DNA from: Haladaptatus pallidirubidus | GTDB taxonomy: Archaea > Halobacteriota > Halobacteria > Halobacteriales > Haladaptataceae | DNA: 64,000 bases | Assembly (NCBI RefSeq): GCF_020700235.1 | Contig: NZ_CP085301.1 | Location: forward strand, 2,356,001 to 2,420,000 | Direction: 5' to 3' | Shown: positions 1 through 7,993 of the stretch, piece by piece | Layout: each line of letters begins with the position of its first letter | Position numbering within the stretch: the stretch's first letter is position 1 | Position numbers and translations under genes: made by a program | Notes under the pieces: generated by a model | What the model was told of the DNA's origin: nothing | Seen by the model: only the letters and a program-made list of their open reading frames with translations | Databases searched by the model: none

Positions 1-504
1 TCCGACGTTCCGGTCATGTTCGGTGGATCGGTCAAACCCGCAGTTCGGCGCGCCGCGCGGGTCGCCGACGCGTGGTGTGCCCCCTCCTCGATTTCCGTCG
101 AAGGCGTCCGCAAGCGCAAGGAGGACATCGAACGCGTTCGTGAGAAAGAAGGACTCGACGGTGATTTCTCCGTGTACGTCCTCCAGCACGGCTTTATCGC
201 CGACTCGAAGGAGGAGGCGTGGGAGGCGATGAAACCGGGATACTTCTACATCCAGCGTCGCTACGCCGAAATCTTCTCCGGTGAATCGGTGGACGAACTG
301 GACGACGAGCGAAAGCAGGAACTAAAAGAGCAGGCCATCTTCGGCACGCCGGAGCAGGTGGCGGCGGAGTTGAACGAATACCGCGACGCGCTGGGTGACG
401 ACATCCATTTCATCTTCCGCACCTACCACCCCGGCATCGGCACCGACGCGATGGTCGAGTGCATCGAGCGATTGGGCGACGAAGTCAAGCCGCTCATTTC
501 CTAA
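1..504 (+). CDS. LLM-class F420/flavin-dependent oxidoreductase, C-terminal part
   Basis: The reading frame is open from the first base of the window and ends at a TAA at 502-504, so this is the last ~167 residues of a gene that starts upstream. The segment VMFGGSVKPAVRRAARVADAW followed by a helical region ending FIFRTYHPGIG resembles the C-terminal part of luciferase-like monooxygenases (a TIM-barrel family), which in haloarchaea usually use coenzyme F420 or flavin. The substrate cannot be told. The fold-level assignment is fairly secure; the cofactor is inferred from the family. Confidence 0.75.
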   Translation, partial: SDVPVMFGGSVKPAVRRAARVADAWCAPSSISVEGVRKRKEDIERVREKEGLDGDFSVYVLQHGFIADSKEEAWEAMKPGYFYIQRRYAEIFSGESVDELDDERKQELKEQAIFGTPEQVAAELNEYRDALGDDIHFIFRTYHPGIGTDAMVECIERLGDEVKPLIS

Positions 505-548
505 TCGTCACTCGGATTTTCGAAACATATTCCCATTTTTCCGGATAC

Positions 549-565
549 TGTAATTATAAATTACA
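549..565. promoter_or_regulatory. AT-rich palindrome before the acylase gene
   Basis: TGTAATTATAAATTACA is a 17-base near-perfect inverted repeat lying 26-42 bases before the ATG at 591. An AT-rich stretch (ATAATATACGG) that could be the TATA box follows directly. The placement suits an operator upstream of the promoter, but an AT-rich palindrome can arise by chance in an intergenic region. Confidence 0.3.
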
Positions 566-590
566 ATGATAATATACGGTATATGAACCC

Positions 591-3122
591 ATGACTACCA
601 GACGGTCGATTCTGAAAATCGGGGGCGGAATCGCGGCGGGAACCATCGTCAGCACGAAAACGCTCGGCTACGAACGAGACGGGGCTGAAACGGACGAAGT
701 GACAATACAGCGTGACGAATACGGCGTCGCGCACGTCTACGCTCGTGAGGCGAACGATGCCGCACCGACGTTTTTCGGGTACGGATACGCAACTGCCGAA
801 GACCGACTGTACCAGCTCGAACTCTCCCGGCGTTTCTACCGCGGGACGGTTTCGGCCGTACTCGGAAGCGACTGGGTCGAATTTGATAAAGCATCGCGGC
901 AGACGCATTTCACCCAGACGCCCCTCGAAGAGCAGATAACGACCCAACTGGACGACGAACACCGAACCGTCATCAGGGCATTCACCGACGGCATCAATCG
1001 ATACAATGAAGAAGTGAAAGATGGCGGTCGAGAGTGGCACGAGGGTTTCGTGGACGCCGGATTCGAACCCGACGGGTGGGTTATGGAAGACGTTGCGGGC
1101 GTCTTCGTCGGCACGATGGCGTACTTTTCCGGCTTTCAGTTGGAGACGCTGGGTGCGACGGTTCTCGAACAACTTCGTGAAACCCACTCCGAGCGCGAAG
1201 CGATGGCGCTCTTTCGAGACCTCCAGTGGGGCGACGACCCCGGAGCGCCGACTTCGACGGAGCAGTCGGGAGAGGGCTACGTGCCACCGTACGAAAAAGC
1301 GGGCGCACTGCATGAGCATCAGAGGGGGGCTGATTCGATGGGCGGCGATTCGGTTGGGGGTCGAAGCAACCGAATCACGGGCGGCGATTTCAAGATTCCG
1401 AACGATGCCGCCGCGGTACACGAAGCGGAGATGGACAGAATCGGAACCGTCGCACAGGGACTGGACGGGCTCGGCCTTCCCATCAAGTTGGGGAGTAACG
1501 CGCTCGCGGTTCACGGCGACGCCACCGAAAGCGGCGACCCGCTGTTGATGGGCGGCCCGCAGATGGGATTTTCCACGCCGTCCGTGATGTACGAAATCGG
1601 TCTCCACGGGCCCGATTTCGATGTTTCCGGTGCGACGGTTACGGGCTACCCGTTCGTGATGTTCGGACACAACGGGAACGGAGCGTTCACGAGTACGGCG
1701 GGAATCGACAACTCGATTCAGACGTTCGTGGAGTCGATAGTTCCGCGCGACGAGGCCGCCGACCAGTACGAATTCCGCAGAGAATTGCGCGATATCAACG
1801 AGCGAGAGGAGACGATACCGGTGGCCGACGCGTCGGACGAAACCGTCACGCTTCGGTGGACGCATCACGGAACCATCACCCAGTACCGACCGGATGCGGG
1901 GGAGGCGCTCGCACAGACACGCGGCTTCGAAGGACGCGACATGAACTGTTGGAGAGCGTTTTACGACGCGCAGTTCGCGAGCAACGTTCACGAGTACGGA
2001 GAGGCCGCCCAACGATGCGATTACGCCCTGAACTTCGTGTGGGCCGGTGGAGACGACATCGGATACTTCCACCTCGGCCGATACCCCGACGCGGAGAGCG
2101 TTCCGTGGGACACCAGACTTCCGGCGGACGGCACGAAACACAAACTGACGGACGACGACTACCTCCGGGCGGCCGACGGCGAAGTTCCCTACGCAATCAA
2201 CCCGCCCGCCGGCTATTCGGCGCAGTGGAACAACAAACCAGCACCAGGCTGGGACAACGGCGACCTGAGTTACTCGTGGGGAACCGACCATCGCGTTCAG
2301 CGCATCATCAATCTCGTCGAACGTCACATCGAGCGTGGGGGCGTCCGGTACGAGGACGTGAAAGACATCGTCTACGACATCTCGTTCGTCGATTTGCGTG
2401 CGATTCGGTACAAAGGGAAACTTCTCGATGCGCTGAAAGGGGCGTCGCTTTCCAAAACCGAACGCGACGCCGCGAACGCGCTTCGGAAGTGGAACGACTA
2501 TCGCCAAGGAGACGGAGCGAAGTTCGGCGGGTCGTATCCGGTTGGATTCACCGTGTTCGACGCGTTCTTCCCGCGTCTGCTGGAGAAGACTTTCAGTCCG
2601 GCGTTCGGCGATGCGTACGAACAGGCGACCCACTTCCTCGACTATCGATACGGCCGCGGGACGCTGATGCGAGCGCTCCATCCCGAAGAAGCCGCACTCG
2701 AACCAGCGGTCGATTATTTCGACGGCCAACCGAAATGCGTGTTTCGAAACGCGTTCCGCGAAACGGTCGTCGCGTTCGAAGATGCGTACGGGTGTGACGT
2801 TTCGAGCTGGCGGCAACCCGCGGAAGTCGATGAACTCGACAACATGGCCCTGTTCGGCATGCCGATTGGGATCGGCGATGCTGGCAGTATGCCCTTTTTA
2901 AACCGCGGAACTGAGAATCACGTCGTGCGGATGGGTGAAGAAATACGCGCGGAAAACGTCGTTCCGCCGGGAAACTCCGGATACGTCGCTCCCGACGGAA
3001 CGAGGGACGAGCACTACGACGATCAACTGGAGATGTTCATCGCGTTCGAGTACAAAGACCTCCTGTTCGCCGACGACGAAATAAACGACGCGACGGAGTC
3101 GACGAAAACGGTAGAAAGGTAA
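591..3122 (+). CDS. Penicillin acylase-family Ntn hydrolase, Tat-exported
   Basis: An 843-residue protein of the penicillin/AHL acylase family. These enzymes cleave amide bonds after autoprocessing to expose an N-terminal Ser, Cys or Thr nucleophile. The N-terminus (TTRRSILKIGGGIAAG) has a twin-arginine motif plus a hydrophobic segment, so it is probably exported folded. The early segment VAHVYA and the linker ending at GSNALAVHGD place the likely nucleophile at Ser302, followed by GGPQMGFSTPS, the usual start of the beta chain. Length (800-850) is normal for an alpha-spacer-beta precursor. The substrate (beta-lactam, lactone or another amide) cannot be told. It stands alone, with an origin recognition box just after its stop. 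Confidence 0.88.
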   Translation: MTTRRSILKIGGGIAAGTIVSTKTLGYERDGAETDEVTIQRDEYGVAHVYAREANDAAPTFFGYGYATAEDRLYQLELSRRFYRGTVSAVLGSDWVEFDKASRQTHFTQTPLEEQITTQLDDEHRTVIRAFTDGINRYNEEVKDGGREWHEGFVDAGFEPDGWVMEDVAGVFVGTMAYFSGFQLETLGATVLEQLRETHSEREAMALFRDLQWGDDPGAPTSTEQSGEGYVPPYEKAGALHEHQRGADSMGGDSVGGRSNRITGGDFKIPNDAAAVHEAEMDRIGTVAQGLDGLGLPIKLGSNALAVHGDATESGDPLLMGGPQMGFSTPSVMYEIGLHGPDFDVSGATVTGYPFVMFGHNGNGAFTSTAGIDNSIQTFVESIVPRDEAADQYEFRRELRDINEREETIPVADASDETVTLRWTHHGTITQYRPDAGEALAQTRGFEGRDMNCWRAFYDAQFASNVHEYGEAAQRCDYALNFVWAGGDDIGYFHLGRYPDAESVPWDTRLPADGTKHKLTDDDYLRAADGEVPYAINPPAGYSAQWNNKPAPGWDNGDLSYSWGTDHRVQRIINLVERHIERGGVRYEDVKDIVYDISFVDLRAIRYKGKLLDALKGASLSKTERDAANALRKWNDYRQGDGAKFGGSYPVGFTVFDAFFPRLLEKTFSPAFGDAYEQATHFLDYRYGRGTLMRALHPEEAALEPAVDYFDGQPKCVFRNAFRETVVAFEDAYGCDVSSWRQPAEVDELDNMALFGMPIGIGDAGSMPFLNRGTENHVVRMGEEIRAENVVPPGNSGYVAPDGTRDEHYDDQLEMFIAFEYKDLLFADDEINDATESTKTVER

Positions 3123-3130
3123 AGGGACGA

Positions 3131-3157
3131 ACACACCCCATCGTTTCCGTTGTTCTA
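3131..3157 (-). other. Isolated origin recognition box (ORB), left outlier
   Basis: On the minus strand this reads AGAACAACGGAAACGATGGG followed by GTGTGT. It matches the ORB at 24317-24344 at all but about two positions, including the AACGGAAA core and the G-rich tail. It lies between the acylase gene and a DUF6176 remnant, about 19 kb from the nearest origin-cluster box. Confidence 0.75.
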
Positions 3158-3440
3158 CGGCCGCGCCGGATTCGAAAAGTAGTCCAGCGGCGCGAGTAGT
3201 TCCGTACTCCCCGATACGAGCACGTCGTCCATCACCTGGGCGTGGTCGTCGTCGATATCGAAGTCCGAGGCTTCGACCGCTTCTTTCGACGCTTCGATGT
3301 TGTCCGCTTCCATGAAGGAGAAAAGGAAATCGCCGTCCTCGGTCGAGCGGAGAAATCTGGCTTCGGTGAAGACGCCCTCGTTGACGAGCGTTTCGTCGGT
3401 TTCCGAGAGTCAGGAGACGAGACGTTGTCGCCAGTGCGGG
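3155..3440 (-). pseudogene. DUF6176 family remnant
   Basis: Read on the minus strand, the frame ending at the TAG at 3155-3157 gives EGVFTEARFLRSTEDGDFL, FSFMEADNIEASKEAVEASD and a C-terminus LAPLDYFSNPARP. The block EGVFTE..F...GD.L aligns with the intact DUF6176 protein at 20424-20786 (EGVFTESIFIERASDGDYL). An in-frame TGA at 3410-3412 interrupts it, preceded by WRQRLVS, which fits the family's N-terminal half. No start codon follows that stop until deep inside the domain. I read it as a nonsense-disrupted copy. The upstream limit is uncertain. Confidence 0.6.
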
Positions 3441-3626
3441 TCACCGACAATGAGGACTGAAATCGGCTCCGCGGGGATATCGTTCGAATGTCGGTTCGGG
3501 TTCATCGTCGGAAGTTGGAGCGTGATGAACGAAAATCTCGTCGATATACAACCCGACCACACAGTCGAAGAGCGTCTGAATATGAATACCACATGCCTTT
3601 AGTGAGTTCGGATGATAGATCCGAAT

Positions 3627-3821
3627 ATGGGTTTTGGAAGCTACGACGAATCCGAACAACAGAACCGAGAACAGGATTCCAACATGGACGAGTCGAGCGC
3701 AGTCAACGTCCACGAAAACGACCATAAGGGCGAAATCACGTTCGACAGCGACGCCTCCAGCGACGAACTCATCGCCAAACTCGGCGAGATGAAAGACGAC
3801 GAGACGGAAGACGAGTCGTAG
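3627..3821 (+). CDS. DUF5786 family small acidic protein
   Basis: A 64-residue, very acidic haloarchaeal protein. The N-terminus MGFGSYDESEQQNRE and the C-terminal FDSDASSDELIAKLGEMKDD match the widespread haloarchaeal DUF5786 family, whose function is unknown. I chose the ATG at 3627 because family members begin MG[FM]GSYDESEQ; an in-frame ATG at 3612 would add five residues. No Cys, membrane segment or signal peptide is present. Confidence 0.8.
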   Translation: MGFGSYDESEQQNREQDSNMDESSAVNVHENDHKGEITFDSDASSDELIAKLGEMKDDETEDES

Positions 3822-3865
3822 CGTCTTCGTACCGAATTTTCTTCTTTATTTTTGTCTGAATTCTT

Positions 3866-5122
3866 TCAGTCGGACGAGACGCCAGTTCCCTTCTCGACGG
3901 AACCGACAGGCGATTCGAGCGTGTAGAAAACGATACCGCAAACGAGAAACAGACTGCCAAGCACCGCGAGCGCGACGAGCGGCGTTCGAATATCGGCGAC
4001 AACGCCGCTGAGCGGTTTAAGCGGAAATCGAACCAGAGCGTACATCATCGAAACCGCGCTGAGCACCGTCGCCCGACCGATGGATTCCGTATGCTCGTTG
4101 ACGTAGCCGCTCGCAATCGGTTTCATCACCGTGTTCGCGGATTTCATCACGAAAAAGAGCGGGAACGCCACGAGCGGAAAGAATATCGGGATAACGAAGA
4201 AAATGCCGACCAGAGCGGAGATGAGAAGAACCGCCCAGCGGGTCGAAAGGTAATCCTCGATAGCACCGGCGTAGTAGCTAGCGATGGCGGCCACGACGCT
4301 GAACGCGGTATAAAGCGGGCCAAGTCTTGATTGTGGTAGTGAAAGTCGTCTCGTTGCGATTGGCTGAATAAACTCGTCTGCCGCGTTAATAATCGCGAAA
4401 AACAGCGCCGTGTACAGAACGAACGACCGAAGCGGGGGTTCCGATAGCTTCTGTCGGATGACCGGAATCGCTTCCATAATCGTGAACCGGTCGTCACTGT
4501 GGTCAGTATCGTCGCTACCGTCGCCATCGTCGTCACCGTCGTTCGCGTGGCGACCCGATGCGGGCAACGAAAGCAACACCGGAACACCACAGAGGAGGAG
4601 AAGTCCGCCAGCCACGAACGGCAACCGAGGGTCGGCGCTGTAAAGGAATCCGGCGCCAAGCATGGTGCCAGCACTCACCCACTGGTTCACGGATCCGCCT
4701 CGCCCCCGAACGCGGATGTACTCTTCCTCGCGGAGTCGGTCTTTGAGCGCATCGTACAGCCACGCGTCACCACTCCCGGACTGAAATGCGATTCCGAGCG
4801 CCCAGAGTATCCAAAGCAGGGCAAACGCTGCGAACGTCTGTGCGACGACGAAACCCAGTACCGAGAGTGCGAGCAGTATATTTCCGAGCAGGAGACTTCG
4901 ACGGCGACCGATGTAATCGCCGACGTATCCGGACGGGATTTCGCCGACGACGAGAAAACCAGCCGAGATACTCCCCAACAGGCCGATTTGCGTGTAGCTC
5001 AGGTCGCGGTTCAGGAGGAAAATCGTGAAGACGGGCCAAAAAAACCCGAACGTCATCGTCGCCTGAAAAAGGTAGTATTTCAGAACGACGGGCGACGGAC
5101 ATGTCCAGTTCGTGTATCCCAT
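3866..5122 (-). CDS. MFS transporter
   Basis: A 418-residue polytopic membrane protein with about 12 hydrophobic segments in two halves separated by a charged Asp-rich loop around residues 200-215 (a run of DDGDGSDDTDHSDD). After the second helix, GYVGDYIGRRRS is the signature loop 2-3 motif of major facilitator carriers. The substrate is unknown; drug or metabolite efflux is the usual default for this sub-group. The first ATG follows an AT-rich promoter region. It is convergent with the DUF5786 gene and divergent from dpsA. Confidence 0.85.
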   Translation of the reverse strand: MGYTNWTCPSPVVLKYYLFQATMTFGFFWPVFTIFLLNRDLSYTQIGLLGSISAGFLVVGEIPSGYVGDYIGRRRSLLLGNILLALSVLGFVVAQTFAAFALLWILWALGIAFQSGSGDAWLYDALKDRLREEEYIRVRGRGGSVNQWVSAGTMLGAGFLYSADPRLPFVAGGLLLLCGVPVLLSLPASGRHANDGDDDGDGSDDTDHSDDRFTIMEAIPVIRQKLSEPPLRSFVLYTALFFAIINAADEFIQPIATRRLSLPQSRLGPLYTAFSVVAAIASYYAGAIEDYLSTRWAVLLISALVGIFFVIPIFFPLVAFPLFFVMKSANTVMKPIASGYVNEHTESIGRATVLSAVSMMYALVRFPLKPLSGVVADIRTPLVALAVLGSLFLVCGIVFYTLESPVGSVEKGTGVSSD

Positions 5123-5329
5123 TGTTTGTCGATGTAGTTCTCGGACGTCGGAGGTCCCCGTCGTTCTCGTGACAACTATCCATTCGTGATAATAAAAAGT
5201 GTTAGCTGATTGTATTTTAAGTTGGGTATTTGACGTTTTGGGGGCAAAGTAACAGCGAACGCCGTAGATGTTCGAATGGTCGTTGAAATTTTCCCAGGCG
5301 AACTGAAAATGAGTAAATCGCTATCGATT

Positions 5330-5345
5330 TTTAGGTAGGCTGAAA
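5330..5345. promoter_or_regulatory. Degenerate iron-box-like element and dpsA promoter
   Basis: TTTAGGTAGGCTGAAA keeps the left half of the TTTAGGnnnnCCTAAA boxes seen at 6484, 7529 and 7565, but its right half is degenerate. A TATA-like ACTTATAAG at about 5364-5372 lies some 30 bases before the ATG at 5401, downstream of this element. Iron control of dpsA is known in Halobacterium; whether this weak box acts here is a guess. Confidence 0.35.
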
Positions 5346-5400
5346 AATTATTCACGGTTTGCCAACTTATAAGATGCTGAAGAACCTCTCTAGAGATGCA

Positions 5401-5946
5401 ATGAGTACCCAGAAAACCGTTCGACAAGAGGCAGGTACCGTCGAGGAAAACCCCGTACGACTCGACCGGGAGAAGGCGGAGCAGATAGTCGATGCACTCA
5501 ACACGGACCTCGCCGACGCGTACGTGCTGTATCACCAACTCCACAAACACCACTGGAACGTCGAGGGTGCCGAACACCTCCAAATTCACCTGTTCTTGCA
5601 GGATGCCTACGAGGACGTAGAAGAAGCGGCCGACGAGCTCGCGGAGCGGGCACAAACCCTCGGCGGGGTTCCCCACGCGAGCATGACCGCGCTCTCCGAG
5701 GCCGCAACCGTGGAGCCGGAAGACGAGGACGTGTACGACATCCGAACGTCGTTCGAAAACGACCTCGGAATGTACGGCGACATCATCGAGAGCTACCGCG
5801 AGCACATCGAACTCGCCGATGGGCTCGGCGACTACGCAACGTCCGAGATGCTCCGCGAACAGTTAGAAACGCTCGAAGAACACGCCCACGTTATCGCCCA
5901 CTATCTCGAAGACGACACGCTCGTCCTCGAATCGGCGACGAAGTAA
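5401..5946 (+). CDS. dpsA: DNA starvation/ferritin-like protein DpsA
   Basis: A 181-residue Dps-type mini-ferritin that oxidises and stores iron in a dodecamer and protects DNA from oxidative damage. The ferroxidase pattern is visible: HQLHKHHWNVEG with His51, then DVEEAADELAE with Asp78 and Glu82. The MSTQKTVRQEAG...ENPVRL N-terminus is that of haloarchaeal DpsA. I chose the ATG at 5401 because a TATA-like box at about 5364-5372 lies between it and the alternative ATG at 5359, which would therefore not be on the transcript. Its next neighbours carry iron-type operators, which supports an iron/oxidative stress block. Confidence 0.93.
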   Translation: MSTQKTVRQEAGTVEENPVRLDREKAEQIVDALNTDLADAYVLYHQLHKHHWNVEGAEHLQIHLFLQDAYEDVEEAADELAERAQTLGGVPHASMTALSEAATVEPEDEDVYDIRTSFENDLGMYGDIIESYREHIELADGLGDYATSEMLREQLETLEEHAHVIAHYLEDDTLVLESATK

Positions 5947-5953
5947 CCGGTGA

Positions 5954-6247
5954 TTACCGAACGTCCGGTGCTTCATCGCCGGGACGCCCTGGTATCTCCA
6001 CTTCTATTTCCAATTTCGGCTCCCCGACGCCGCTGAAGTCGATTTCCAGCTCGATGGGGTCGCCGAAGGCGAACGGAAGTTCCCACTCGTCGGTGAGGAC
6101 GGTGAGTTCGTCGTTGTCGCGTAGCTGTTCGCCGAGTTGTACGAGAAACTCACCCACTTCGCTCGCGCTCAAGCGGTACTCCTGTTCGAAGTCCCGTCCG
6201 GTTCGAATCGTCGTTCGGTCGTAGCCGGTTTCGGAGTCGTTCGACAT
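5954..6247 (-). CDS. amphi-Trp domain protein
   Basis: A 97-residue protein ending eight bases from the dpsA stop, on the opposite strand. The centre (LSASEVGEFLVQLGEQLRDN ... ELPFAFGDPIELEIDFSG) and the C-terminal beta strand KLEIEVEIPGR fit the amphi-Trp domain, a small alpha/beta domain common in haloarchaea, of unknown role. No signal peptide or membrane segment. It is convergent with dpsA and follows the 55-residue Cys protein in the same direction. Confidence 0.75.
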   Translation of the reverse strand: MSNDSETGYDRTTIRTGRDFEQEYRLSASEVGEFLVQLGEQLRDNDELTVLTDEWELPFAFGDPIELEIDFSGVGEPKLEIEVEIPGRPGDEAPDVR

Positions 6248-6307
6248 AGAACTCGTGTACGTCGCGCGCCGACGAAAACTCGTCGGAAGGAGAGTTCATG
6301 AAGACGG

Positions 6308-6475
6308 TTACCGAATCAAATCGACAGTCAGGTCGCTCGAAATCCATCCGTCGGTGTTGCCCGATTCGAGGAAGACGACCTTCTCGGGGCAACTGTTACA
6401 GGCGGCAATTTCCGGACGGGAGAGAGCATCCGAAACCTCCCTTCCGTCAGACTGAAACTCGGTTCGTGCAGGCAT
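6308..6475 (-). CDS. 55-residue Cys-containing protein under an iron box
   Basis: The frame encodes MPARTEFQSDGREVSDALSR, then PEIAACNSCPEKVVFLESGN and TDGWISSDLTVDLIR. The CNSC pair could bind a metal or form a disulfide. The ATG lies nine bases after a perfect-length TTAGG...CCTAA palindrome, and a T-rich TATA box (about 6499-6508, minus strand) sits 25-30 bases before it, as for a leaderless mRNA. The promoter layout is my main evidence that the gene is real. I do not recognise a named family; a role in iron response is inferred from the operator only. Confidence 0.65.
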   Translation of the reverse strand: MPARTEFQSDGREVSDALSRPEIAACNSCPEKVVFLESGNTDGWISSDLTVDLIR

Positions 6476-6483
6476 CGAACTGA

Positions 6484-6499
6484 TTTAGGCAGGCCTAAA
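6484..6499. promoter_or_regulatory. Iron-repressor (Idr/DtxR-type) box
   Basis: TTTAGGCAGGCCTAAA is an inverted repeat matching the TTAGG-n4-CCTAA boxes bound by the DtxR-family iron regulators Idr1/Idr2 (SirR) of Halobacterium. It sits between the TATA box and the start codon of the 55-residue gene, where a bound repressor would block transcription. No DtxR-family regulator gene is encoded in this window. Confidence 0.75.
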
Positions 6500-6559
6500 A
6501 TAAAAAGGTGCGGGTTTTCGGTTCTTCTTCGGCGTTTATACGAGTTGAATCGGCCACCA

Positions 6560-7441
6560 TCAGTTGGACACCTCGGGGACGCTGACGAGGCCAGCGGGAG
6601 CTCCGTCGGAGGCAATCGACATGGAAAATCGCCACGTCAGCGGTGAGTCATCGGCCTCGAACCGTTCTGCATGCGAAATTTGGAGCGTCGAATCGGGGCA
6701 CCGACTGAACAGTTCGACGATAATCGGAAGGGTGGGTATCCGGCCATCGACCGTGTCGAGTGCGTATGCGGTTATCGTCACGTCCCACATTCTGTCGTCG
6801 CAGGAACCGGTCGAAGACGGACGAAGCGTATAATCCGACACTAACGAGGCAGAGTGCAGTTGAGCAAGCGTTTCCGAAAGCGGTTCTTCGCACGGCCTGT
6901 GTGATGAGATTCGCTCCGCGGCCATTCGAATGGTGGCCGCTTGTTCTTCCGTCGTTAGGTGGTTTTCCAGTTCCACGCTCATGCTTTCGAGCAGTCGAAG
7001 GCAGAGTTCGTCGGGACTTTCGATGGATTCCGCGGCATCGAGGTACGTATCCATAACCGCTCGCTCGACGGCGTCGTGCGGCGACTCGGAAATAATCTCG
7101 AACACCGCACCTGCGACGGTGTGACAGAACTCGATCAGCTGTCGTCGTCCGGATGCCGTCGAACTCGGTTCCGAGTCCGATTCGCGTGGAACGTTTTCGA
7201 CCGGTTCTTCACAGACTATCAAATCGTAGTACGGGAGTTGCGGATCATACCGCCGCAGTGCACTTCGATACCGTTCAGTTGCGCGCACAGCTCTATCCGC
7301 GGTTTCGCGGCTTTCGAACCGCCTTCCGACGGTGGGAACCGGTCGGTCGCCCGTGCGCCCGCAAACGAGGTAGTACCGACCGCCATCGATTTCGAGGGCT
7401 TCGATGTGTCGTCGGAGTTTACTGAGGGTACTTCCAACCAT
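6560..7441 (-). CDS. Uncharacterised haloarchaeal protein behind twin iron boxes
   Basis: A 293-residue soluble protein. The N-terminal ~90 residues start MVGSTLSKLRRHIEALEID, then GGRYYLVCGRTGDRPVPTVG, and look like a small alpha/beta domain. The middle is helical (FCHTVAGAVFEIISESPHDA; SMSVELENHLTTEEQAATIR), and the last ~90 residues look beta-rich. I believe it belongs to a haloarchaeal domain-of-unknown-function family and cannot give a function. The pair of iron-type boxes 90-140 bases upstream suggests it is made under iron limitation. A 25-codon open frame lies between the promoter and this gene. Confidence 0.75.
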   Translation of the reverse strand: MVGSTLSKLRRHIEALEIDGGRYYLVCGRTGDRPVPTVGRRFESRETADRAVRATERYRSALRRYDPQLPYYDLIVCEEPVENVPRESDSEPSSTASGRRQLIEFCHTVAGAVFEIISESPHDAVERAVMDTYLDAAESIESPDELCLRLLESMSVELENHLTTEEQAATIRMAAERISSHRPCEEPLSETLAQLHSASLVSDYTLRPSSTGSCDDRMWDVTITAYALDTVDGRIPTLPIIVELFSRCPDSTLQISHAERFEADDSPLTWRFSMSIASDGAPAGLVSVPEVSN

Positions 7442-7446
7442 GGAAT

Positions 7447-7524
7447 TTAGCCACCGTATTCGCCGATTTGGACTCGGTGGGTTGTAGCGTACGGAGTTTC
7501 GTCTCTCATCGTCTGCCGAACCAT
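7447..7524 (-). CDS. Possible 25-residue leader peptide
   Basis: The frame encodes MVRQTMRDETPY followed by ATTHRVQIGEYGG and ends five bases before the ATG of the 293-residue protein. Its ATG is 21-28 bases from the TATA-like TTTAATGG (minus strand, 7545-7552), the normal distance to the start of a leaderless haloarchaeal transcript, so its start codon should be at or near the mRNA 5' end. It may be a translated leader or a small protein. Its short length makes this tentative. Confidence 0.4.
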   Translation of the reverse strand: MVRQTMRDETPYATTHRVQIGEYGG

Positions 7525-7528
7525 GGTT

Positions 7529-7544
7529 TTTAGGCTCGCCTAAA
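7529..7544. promoter_or_regulatory. Iron-repressor (Idr/DtxR-type) box, proximal
   Basis: TTTAGGCTCGCCTAAA is a palindrome lying between the TATA-like box (7545-7552) and the presumed transcription start near 7524 on the minus strand. This is the same geometry as the box at 6484-6499. Confidence 0.75.
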
Positions 7545-7564
7545 CCATTAAATGCGTTTCGGTA

Positions 7565-7580
7565 ATTAGGTTAGCCTAAA
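7565..7580. promoter_or_regulatory. Iron-repressor (Idr/DtxR-type) box, distal
   Basis: ATTAGGTTAGCCTAAA repeats the box motif 36 bases (centre to centre) from the proximal box. It lies upstream of the TATA/BRE of the minus-strand promoter, so the promoter is bracketed by two boxes. It could also serve a lost plus-strand promoter, since nothing recognisable is encoded to its right. Confidence 0.7.
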
Positions 7581-7993
7581 ATCAGATGGGAAGGTCGTCG
7601 ATGTCGGCGGGGAGTCGAGCGGAGTGGTAAAACCACGCCGAGTACGAAATCGTTACACTCGGCGCGTCGCCGGAGAAGCCAGATTGGACCACCAACGCCT
7701 CAGGAAGTTACCGGAGAAAACTACTGTCGGGACGGCTCCTTCGTGTTTTCGTGGTCCCGAAGGATTGGTTTCTTCCGATAGCAGGAAAGTAAGAATTCTC
7801 ATAGTATCGTCCGATTAGCGAATTCGTTACGGCTACGAAACGGGTGCGTCGGAAGTGGTTCGTGAAAACGACACTGGCCACCACCGAAAAAGAATAACAT
7901 ACGACGCAGTAATCAGCGAACCGTCTTGGCCAGACGAAACGGTAGGAACTCACGTCGGAGATAGTATATTGAAATGGAGTTTATAGCCTCGGT
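7581..7993. other. Non-coding interval, nothing recognised
   Basis: About 410 bases between the twin iron boxes and the end of the broken EamA gene. Open frames in it are short and arginine-rich, like chance frames. No repeat, RNA gene or promoter was convincing. Confidence 0.5.

Noticed and set aside
561..2816. A 750-codon open frame antisense to the acylase gene
   Set aside because: It is rich in Arg/Val/Phe with no domain and mirrors the codon pattern of the real gene. Such long antisense frames are common in GC-rich haloarchaeal DNA.
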